Below are positions 57,970-64,000 of a stretch of DNA of 64,000 nucleotides, in pieces. How positions within the stretch are numbered: the stretch's first letter is position 1; each line of letters starts with the position of its first letter. The notes beneath the pieces were generated by a model that did no database searches, had not been told where the DNA came from, and saw only the letters and a program-made list of their open reading frames with translations. The translations under genes and the position numbers were made by a program. The DNA comes from Allobosea sp. 47.2.35 (lineage in GTDB: Bacteria > Pseudomonadota > Alphaproteobacteria > Rhizobiales > Beijerinckiaceae): NCBI RefSeq assembly GCF_024655635.1, contig NZ_JANLGI010000012.1, forward strand, positions 1 through 64,000. The letters are read 5' to 3'.

Positions 57970-60219
57970 GTGAACGCGCAATCGGAAAAGGCGAGCGCGA
58001 CAGGGTCCCCTCTCCCCTTGGGCGAGAGGGATGTGGTGAGGGCCGGCGCGACGCTTGATCGTTTGCCGACCCGCCTGACAGCCCTCATCCGTCAGCGCTT
58101 CGCACTGCCACCTTCTCCCCTGAGGGGAGAAGGTAAGCGGCCACGCTTCCGCAAGCTGAAGGTCGCAACCGGCGTTCTGGCCATCTCGGTAATCGCAGCC
58201 GGTGCCGCCCTCACCCTCTACGCCCGCTCCCTCCCCTCGCTCGACCTTTCCTCCGCCGCCGATCGCTCGGCCGTGGTGCTCGATCGCGAGGGCAAGCTGC
58301 TGCGCCCCTTCCTGACCACCGATGGACGCTGGAAGCTCCCGGTCACCAGCGAGGATGTCGATCCGCGCTACCTCGCCATGCTCAAGGCCTTCGAGGACAA
58401 GCGCTTCGACAGCCATCATGGCATCGACCCGCTCGGCATGATGCGTGCCGCTAGCCAGATGCTGATGAACGGCCGCGTCGTCTCCGGCGGCTCGACCCTG
58501 ACCATGCAGGTCGCCCGCCTGCTCGAACCACGCGAAGAACGCACGCTCGCTGCCAAGCTCCGCCAAGCCGTGCGCGCCGTCGAGCTGGAGCGGCGTTTCG
58601 ACAAGGCCGGCATTCTCGACCTCTACCTCACGCTCGCGCCCTTCGGCGGCAATCTCGAAGGCGTGCGTGCCGCGAGCTTCGCCTATTTCGGCAAGGAGCC
58701 GAAGCGGCTCTCGACCGCCGAGGCCGCGCTGCTCATCGCCCTCCCGCAATCGCCGGAGACGCGCCGGCCGGACCGTTTCGTAGAGGCCGCGCGCAAGGCG
58801 CGCGAGCGCGTGCTGGAACGGGTCGAGCAGGCGGGCCTGGCCACGCGTGACGAGGTCGCCGCCGCCCGCAACGAGCCGATCCCGAACGCGCGCCGCCCCT
58901 TCCCCAATCTCAGCCCCCATATCGCCGAGCAGGCGGTGGCCGAAGCGCCGGCCGAGCGCGTCCAGAAGCTCTCTCTTGACGCGCGCCTGCAGACCGCGCT
59001 CGAAGGGCTCGCGCGCGAGCGCAGCCTCGGACTCGCTCCCCAGGTCTCGATCGCGATCTTCGCCGTCGACAACGAGACCGGCGAGATCCGTGCCTCGGTC
59101 GGTGGTGTCGATTATTTCGCGGCGGAGCGCGCCGGCGCGCTCGACCTGACGCGGGCGCTGCGCTCTCCGGGCTCGGCGCTGAAGCCCTTCATCTACGCGC
59201 TCGCCTTCGACAACGGCATCGCCCATCCCGAGACGATGCTGGAGGATCGGCCGGCGCGTTACGGCATCTATACGCCTGAGAATTTCGACATGACCTTCCA
59301 GGGCATGGTCAGCGCCCGCAAGGCGCTCCAGCTCTCGCTCAACGTGCCCGCTGTCGAACTGCTCTCGGCGCTCGGCCCGCAGCGCTTCCTCTCGCGCCTG
59401 CGCGACGCCGGCGTCGCCATCGCCATGCCCAAGGACAGCGGCGCGCCCGGCCTTGCCGTCGGTCTCGGCGGCCTCGGCGTCACCTTGCAGGACCTGACCC
59501 GCGCCTATGTCGGGTTGGCACGCGGCGGCGAGATGCTGCCACTGCGCTTTCGGCCGCAGGCGACGCAAACGGGAACGGCCCCGCGCCTCGTCGATCCCGT
59601 CGCGGCCTGGTATGTCGCCGATACGCTGCTCGGTGCGCCTCCGCCGCTCAATGCCGTGCCCGGCCGCGTCGCCTACAAGACCGGCACCTCCTATGGCTAT
59701 CGCGACGCCTGGGCTGTCGGCTTCGACCGCAAGCACACGATCGGCGTCTGGGTCGGCCGTGCCGATAACGGCGCCGTGCCCGGCCTTGTCGGGCGCACGG
59801 TCGCAGCACCGATCCTGTTCGACGCCTTCGCCCGGCTCGGCATCGACCCGCGTCCCTTCCCGCAGCCGGCCGATGCGATCGTCGCCAGCACCGGTCATCT
59901 GCCGCCGCCGCTGCGGCATCTCCGGCAGGACGTTCCCAAGACCGTCACGGCGATGACGACGCCGGCGCTGAAGCTCGCCTTCCCGCCGGACGGCGCCCGC
60001 ATCGACCTCTCCGCCGCCGCGCTCGACGGCAATGGCCGGCTCAATCTCAAGGTCGCCGGCGGCTCACCGCCCTATACCTGGCTGGTCGACGGCACACCGG
60101 TGACCGAGCCGCAGCGCCGCCGCGAGACGCAATGGCAGCCACCCGGCAAGGGCTTCATGCGGATTTCGGTGATCGACGCGACCGGAGCAAGCGAGAGCGT
60201 CTCGGTCAGGCTGCAGTAG
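57970..60219 (+). CDS. pbpC: Penicillin-binding protein 1C
   Basis: A 749-residue class A PBP that polymerises glycan strands and may crosslink them. A cytoplasmic segment (1-60) precedes one membrane helix (about 66-84, VATGVLAISVIAAGAAL). The GT51 domain has E142 (FEDKRF) and GGSTLTMQ; the transpeptidase domain has S402-A-L-K405, SLN and K570-T-G; the C-terminal BiPBP_C domain starts near 655. The GTG at 57970 is five bases after the alpha-2-macroglobulin stop. Residues about 13-55 are translated from a palindromic DNA repeat (see that entry). PBP1C is proposed to repair the wall after damage sensed with its partner. Confidence 0.94.
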   Translation: MNAQSEKASATGSPLPLGERDVVRAGATLDRLPTRLTALIRQRFALPPSPLRGEGKRPRFRKLKVATGVLAISVIAAGAALTLYARSLPSLDLSSAADRSAVVLDREGKLLRPFLTTDGRWKLPVTSEDVDPRYLAMLKAFEDKRFDSHHGIDPLGMMRAASQMLMNGRVVSGGSTLTMQVARLLEPREERTLAAKLRQAVRAVELERRFDKAGILDLYLTLAPFGGNLEGVRAASFAYFGKEPKRLSTAEAALLIALPQSPETRRPDRFVEAARKARERVLERVEQAGLATRDEVAAARNEPIPNARRPFPNLSPHIAEQAVAEAPAERVQKLSLDARLQTALEGLARERSLGLAPQVSIAIFAVDNETGEIRASVGGVDYFAAERAGALDLTRALRSPGSALKPFIYALAFDNGIAHPETMLEDRPARYGIYTPENFDMTFQGMVSARKALQLSLNVPAVELLSALGPQRFLSRLRDAGVAIAMPKDSGAPGLAVGLGGLGVTLQDLTRAYVGLARGGEMLPLRFRPQATQTGTAPRLVDPVAAWYVADTLLGAPPPLNAVPGRVAYKTGTSYGYRDAWAVGFDRKHTIGVWVGRADNGAVPGLVGRTVAAPILFDAFARLGIDPRPFPQPADAIVASTGHLPPPLRHLRQDVPKTVTAMTTPALKLAFPPDGARIDLSAAALDGNGRLNLKVAGGSPPYTWLVDGTPVTEPQRRRETQWQPPGKGFMRISVIDATGASESVSVRLQ
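58007..58133. repeat. Palindromic repeat in frame inside pbpC
   Basis: Two strong hairpins bracket the unit: CCCCTCTCCCC (58007-58017) with its partner GAGAGGG, and CCTTCTCCCC (58111-58120) with GGGGAGAAGG (58124-58133). Between them GTGAGGGC and GCCCTCAT form a further inverted pair. This looks like a Rhizobiales-type intergenic palindrome that landed in the 5' end of the gene and stays open in frame, adding about 42 residues before the membrane helix. Confidence 0.7.
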
Positions 60220-60231
60220 CGCTCCCCACGC

Positions 60232-60368
60232 GTCATCCCGCACGCGCTGCGGCACGTGAGTAGCTGCGGCGCAGATGCGGGACCGTCCCCCCCCGGAAAA
60301 GCGCCCTCTCGTCACGCGGTCCCGTGTCTGCGCAGCAGCGTTGCACGCTGCGGCGCGCACGGGATGAC
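60232..60368. repeat. Dispersed palindromic intergenic repeat, copy B
   Basis: A 137-bp relative of the element at 7000-7131: begins GTCATCCCGCACGCGCTGCG, contains GCAGATGCGGGACCGTC and GCGGTCCCGTGTCTGCG and ends CGCACGGGATGAC. The loop region differs between copies (here with eight C at 60287-60294). It lies between convergent genes, pbpC and the RND permease. Confidence 0.85.
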
Positions 60369-60380
60369 AGCGGGTGTCGT

Positions 60381-63300
60381 TTACTCCGCCGGGGCCGGAT
60401 GCGCACCCTGAGCGCCGTGCTCTTCCTCATGCGGCGCATGGCGCGAGCCATGGACCGTGCGGGCGAGGTAGCTATAGGCGACCGGCACCACATAGAGCGT
60501 CAGCAGCGTGCCGAAGGACATGCCGCCGACGATGACCCAACCGATCTGCGAGCGGCTTTCCGCGCCGGCGCCGGTCGCGATCGCCAAAGGCACCGCGCCG
60601 AGCACCATGGCGCCCGTGGTCATCAGGATCGGCCGCAGGCGCAGTTCCGCCGCCTCGACGAGGGCGTCGAGCATCTCCCGGCCCTCTTCGCGGAGCTGGT
60701 TGGTGAACTCCAGGATCAGGATGCCGTGTTTGGTGATCAGGCCGACGAGCGTGATCAGGCCGATCTGGCTGTACACGTTCATCGTCCCGCCCGTGTAGTA
60801 AAGCGCAGCCAGCGCGCCGGTCAGCGAGAGCGGCACCGAGACCATGATCACGACCGGGTCGACGAAGCTCTCGAACTGCGCCGCAAGCACCAGGTAGATG
60901 AAGCCCAGCGCCAGCAGGAAGACGATGAAGATGCTCGCGCCCGACTGCTTGAACTCGCGGCTCTGGCCGGAATAATCGACCTGCACCGAGGAGGGCAGCA
61001 CGCGCGCCGCGCTGTCCTCCAGCACCTTGAGCGCGTCGCCGAGCGAATAGCCGGGCGCCGGGATCGCGGTGATCGTGGCCGAGCGCAGCTGGTTGAAGCG
61101 GGTCAACTCCTTGGGCGCCACGTTCTCGTCGATCTTGACCAGACTGGAGAGCTGCACCACGGCGCCGCCCCGGCCCATCAGATAGATCGACTGCAGCGCC
61201 TGCGGCGTGTTGCGCTCCGAACCCTCGACCTGCAGCACGACATCGTACTGCTTGCTGTTCATGTTGAAGCGCGTCACCTGCCGGCCGCCGAGCAGCGTCT
61301 CCATCGTGCGCCCGATGATATCGACGCCGACGCCGAGATCGGCGGCGCGCTGCCGGTCGATCGACACCTTGATCTGCGGCTTGTCGAGGATGAGGTTGGT
61401 CTCGACATTGGTCAGGACCGGCGAGCCCGAGATATCGGCCATCAGCTGATCGACATAGGCCTTGATCTGCGTATAGGGCTCCGACGAGCGCAGCACGAAC
61501 TCGACCGGCTTGCTGTTCGCCTGGCCCTGCCCGAGCGAGGCCGGATTGGTCGCGAAGAGGCGGATGCCGGGGATCTGCGACAGCCCCCGGTTGATCTCGG
61601 CGACGAGGTCCTGCTGCTTGCGCTGGCGCTGTTCCCAAGGCTTGAGACGGGCGAAGCCGATAGCGCGCGTCACGTCCGGGAAACCGGCGATGACGAGATA
61701 GGTATCGACCTCGGGAATCTTGCTGAAATACTGCTCGACCTGGCGCGCATAGTCGGCCGTGAACGAGATCGTGGCGCCCTCCGGCGCGACGCCGACCGCG
61801 TTGATCGTGCCGCGATCCTCGACCGGCGCCAGTTCGGCGCGCAGATGCGTGAAGAAATAATAGCCGCTGCCGGCGACGCCCAGCGCCAGCAGCACGACCA
61901 GCGGGCGGATCGAAAGCGCTCCGCGCAGCGAGGCCTTGTAGCCGCGCGACAGCCCGTTGAAGCCGCTTTCCAGCACATTGTAGAGCCAGTTGTGCTTCTC
62001 GTGATGGCGCAGGAGCTTGGCGCACATCATCGGCGTCAGCGTCAGCGCGACGAAGCCCGAGACCAGCACGGCGCCGGCCAGCGTCAGCGCGAACTCGATG
62101 AAGAGCTTGCCGGTGCGACCGGTCGAGAAGGCCATCGGCGCATAGACCGCGACCAGCGTCAGCGTCATCGCCACGACCGCGAAGGCGATCTCGTTGATGC
62201 CGCGGATCGCCGCCGGGGTCGGCTGCATGCCGTCCTCGATATGGCGGTGCACGTTCTCCAGCACGACGATGGCGTCATCGACGACGAGGCCGATGGCGAG
62301 CACCATCGAGAGCAGCGTCAGCGTGTTCACGGTGAAGCCGAACGCGTACATCAGCGCGAACGAGCCGATCAGCGAGACCGGGATCGTGACCAGCGGGATC
62401 AGCGTCGCGCGCACCGAGCGCAGGAAGATGAAGATGATCAGCACGACCAGTACGATCGCCTCGATGATCGTCTGGTAGACCGCCTTGATCGAACGGTCGA
62501 TGAAGACCGAGGTATCGTAGGACTTGGCGATCGACATGCCCTGGGGCAGGTCCTCGATGATGCCCGGAAGCGCCTCCTCGATGCCGGCCGAGACGTCGAG
62601 CGGATTGGCCGTCGCCTGCTTGACGATGCCGATCGTCACCGAGGGCGTGCCCTTGAACCAGGCGGCATTGCGCTCCTCGCGGGCGCCGAGCTCGACCTTG
62701 GCGATGTCCTTCAGCTTGACCGGGAAGCCATTGGCGTCCTTGACGACGATCTCGCGGAACTCGGCCGGGGTCGTCATGCTGGTCTGCGAGAGCACCGTGA
62801 ACTCGCGGTCGTTGCTCTCGATCCGGCCGGACGGGATCTCGACATTCTGCGCCCGGACGGCCGCCTCGATCTGCTGGACCGAGATGTCGTAAGCCGACAT
62901 GCGGGCGCGATCGAGCCAGATGCGCATCGCATACTGGCGCTGGCCGAGAATGCGGACTTCCGCCACGCCGGTCACGTTCTGAACGCGGTCCGAGATGAAG
63001 CGATCGGCGAAGTCGGTGAGCTCGAGCGGCCCGTCCTTCGAGCTGGTCAGCGAGAGATAGAGGATCGGCTGCGCGTCGGCCTCGACCTTGGCGATGACCG
63101 GCTCGTCGATCTCGTCCGGCAGGCGGCTGCGCACGCGGCTGACGCGGTCGCGCACGTCGGAAGCCGCAACGTCGGGATCGACATCCGGGCGGAAGCGTAC
63201 CTGGATGAAGCTGCGCTCCTGGCGGCTGGCCGAGGAGATGATCTCGATGCCCTCGATGCCGGCGATCGAGTTCTCCAGGATCTGGGTGACCTGCGTCTCG

Positions 63301-63476
63301 ATGATCTCGGCCGAGGCGCCGCGATAATCGGTACGCACCGAGACGATCGGCTCGTCGATATTCGGGTACTCGCGAACGGTCAGGCGACCGTAGGAGACGA
63401 TGCCGATCAGGATCACGAGGAGGCTCAGCACCGTCGAGAGGACGGGCCGGCGGACGAAGAGTTCGAAGAAGCTCAT
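60381..63476 (-). CDS. RND multidrug efflux permease (AcrB/MdtB-like)
   Basis: A 1031-residue inner-membrane proton/drug antiporter of the HAE1 RND family. It starts FFELFVRRPVLSTVLSLLVILIGIVSY, has twelve membrane helices in two halves with large periplasmic loops, and the proton-relay aspartates in TM4 are in AIGLVVDDAIVVLENVHRHIE. The C-terminal tail is His/Glu-rich. It works as a trimer with the periplasmic adaptor encoded ten bases upstream and an outer-membrane TolC-type channel not seen here. Substrates cannot be inferred. Confidence 0.95.
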   Translation of the reverse strand: MSFFELFVRRPVLSTVLSLLVILIGIVSYGRLTVREYPNIDEPIVSVRTDYRGASAEIIETQVTQILENSIAGIEGIEIISSASRQERSFIQVRFRPDVDPDVAASDVRDRVSRVRSRLPDEIDEPVIAKVEADAQPILYLSLTSSKDGPLELTDFADRFISDRVQNVTGVAEVRILGQRQYAMRIWLDRARMSAYDISVQQIEAAVRAQNVEIPSGRIESNDREFTVLSQTSMTTPAEFREIVVKDANGFPVKLKDIAKVELGAREERNAAWFKGTPSVTIGIVKQATANPLDVSAGIEEALPGIIEDLPQGMSIAKSYDTSVFIDRSIKAVYQTIIEAIVLVVLIIFIFLRSVRATLIPLVTIPVSLIGSFALMYAFGFTVNTLTLLSMVLAIGLVVDDAIVVLENVHRHIEDGMQPTPAAIRGINEIAFAVVAMTLTLVAVYAPMAFSTGRTGKLFIEFALTLAGAVLVSGFVALTLTPMMCAKLLRHHEKHNWLYNVLESGFNGLSRGYKASLRGALSIRPLVVLLALGVAGSGYYFFTHLRAELAPVEDRGTINAVGVAPEGATISFTADYARQVEQYFSKIPEVDTYLVIAGFPDVTRAIGFARLKPWEQRQRKQQDLVAEINRGLSQIPGIRLFATNPASLGQGQANSKPVEFVLRSSEPYTQIKAYVDQLMADISGSPVLTNVETNLILDKPQIKVSIDRQRAADLGVGVDIIGRTMETLLGGRQVTRFNMNSKQYDVVLQVEGSERNTPQALQSIYLMGRGGAVVQLSSLVKIDENVAPKELTRFNQLRSATITAIPAPGYSLGDALKVLEDSAARVLPSSVQVDYSGQSREFKQSGASIFIVFLLALGFIYLVLAAQFESFVDPVVIMVSVPLSLTGALAALYYTGGTMNVYSQIGLITLVGLITKHGILILEFTNQLREEGREMLDALVEAAELRLRPILMTTGAMVLGAVPLAIATGAGAESRSQIGWVIVGGMSFGTLLTLYVVPVAYSYLARTVHGSRHAPHEEEHGAQGAHPAPAE

Positions 63477-63486
63477 GAGGGCGATC

Positions 63487-64000
63487 CTAGAGCTGGCTGG
63501 TCTGGACGACCTTGTCCTTGATCGCGATGATCGCGCCGTCGCGCAGGCGCATCTGGCCGGCGGTGATGATCTGCATGTCGGGCGTCAGCCCGCGGACGAT
63601 CTCGACCTTGCCCGGCAGGCGCTTGCCGAGTTCGACGGCGACCTTCTTCGCCTTGCCCTTGTCGACGACGTAGATGATCTTGCCGACCGCATCCGGCACC
63701 ACGGCCATCTCCGGCACGACGATCGCCTTTTCGCGATAGTCCACCGTGATCGCGAGCCGGGCGAAGAGGCCGGGCTTCAGCGCGAGATCGGCGTTCGGGA
63801 TATTGGCGCGCAGGCGGATCGCCCGGCCGTTGACGTCGACCACCGGGTCGATCGCGTAGATCTGGCCCTGGAACTTCCGGTCAGGAACGGCATCGACCTT
63901 CATCTGCACGGGCTGCCCGACCTTGAGGCGACTCAGATAGATCTCGGGCACGCGGAAATCGATCTTGATCGGGTCGATGCTGGTCAGCGTGATCAACTGC
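63487..64000 (-). CDS. RND efflux periplasmic adaptor, partial
   Basis: The C-terminal 170 or so residues of an HlyD/AcrA-type membrane fusion protein; the gene runs off the right edge, so its start, signal and hairpin are not visible. Seen here are the beta-barrel segment (ITLTSIDPIKIDFRVPEIYLSRLKVGQPV... GRAIRLRANIPN) and the membrane-proximal domain ending KDKVVQTSQL. It bridges the RND pump to an outer-membrane channel. It ends ten bases before the permease start, so the genes are one operon. Confidence 0.93.
   Translation of the reverse strand, partial: QLITLTSIDPIKIDFRVPEIYLSRLKVGQPVQMKVDAVPDRKFQGQIYAIDPVVDVNGRAIRLRANIPNADLALKPGLFARLAITVDYREKAIVVPEMAVVPDAVGKIIYVVDKGKAKKVAVELGKRLPGKVEIVRGLTPDMQIITAGQMRLRDGAIIAIKDKVVQTSQL

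Noticed and set aside
60287..60294. Run of eight C as a second assembly artefact
   Set aside because: Short, inside the variable loop of a repeat, and no gene frame is disturbed.
60324..63521. 1065-residue open frame antisense to the RND permease
   Set aside because: Its translation is Arg/Asp/His-rich low-complexity sequence typical of the complement of high-GC coding DNA; the opposite strand encodes a clear RND pump.

Overview
This window is a stretch of high-GC chromosome from an alphaproteobacterium, most likely order Hyphomicrobiales (Rhizobiales) and plausibly a Bosea-like genus; the genus is inferred from general gene content, not measured. Evidence for the class: F1-ATPase genes in the order atpH-A-G-D-C without F0 genes and next to priA and xerC, a class I lysyl-tRNA synthetase, a single-chain ethylmalonyl-CoA mutase, a DUF1178 protein and a CtrA-type TTAA-N7-TTAA site.

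Layout. 1-1.5 kb: a tyrosine integrase beside the 3' end of tRNA-Glu(CTC), so the left edge is probably the end of an integrated element that continues outside the window. 2-8 kb: comF, grxC, DUF1178, a SleB-type cell-wall hydrolase lipoprotein, ethylmalonyl-CoA mutase, a J-domain protein and bolA. 8-20 kb: MFS transporter and thiolase, two EamA exporters around a D,D-carboxypeptidase, a His-rich G3E GTPase, an acetyltransferase, and an acyl-CoA synthetase with an orphan ABC binding protein. 20-31 kb: an old-yellow-enzyme/ArsR divergent pair, rppH, the atp operon, priA, xerC and a DUF4337 protein. 31-39 kb: a peptide-type ABC importer lacking ATPases, divergent from uxaC-uxuB (hexuronate catabolism), a family 3 binding protein and an M20 amidohydrolase. 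39-51 kb: lysK, an FAD dehydrogenase, a nitroreductase, a DUF808 membrane protein, the two-domain beta-oxidation enzyme divergent from an enoyl-CoA hydratase, and a tctCBA transporter. 51-64 kb: a degenerate trypsin-like protein, bacterial alpha-2-macroglobulin with PBP1C, and an RND efflux pair cut by the right edge.

How the genes work together. Several units are complete: F1-ATPase, uronate isomerase with fructuronate reductase, alpha-2-macroglobulin with pbpC (a periplasmic defence/repair pair), and OYE with its probable ArsR repressor and operator. Several transport units are incomplete: three binding proteins or importers have no ATPase here, so they must use partners encoded elsewhere or have another role.

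I did not find a clearly new multi-gene system. The points most worth checking are a run of 15 G, CGGG and 19 C at 47790-47827 that looks like an assembly artefact destroying the 3' end of tctA; a palindromic repeat lying in frame inside pbpC; a trypsin-like protein lacking catalytic His and Ser; a two-copy dispersed repeat; and probable CtrA, ArsR, GntR/FCD and LacI operators.
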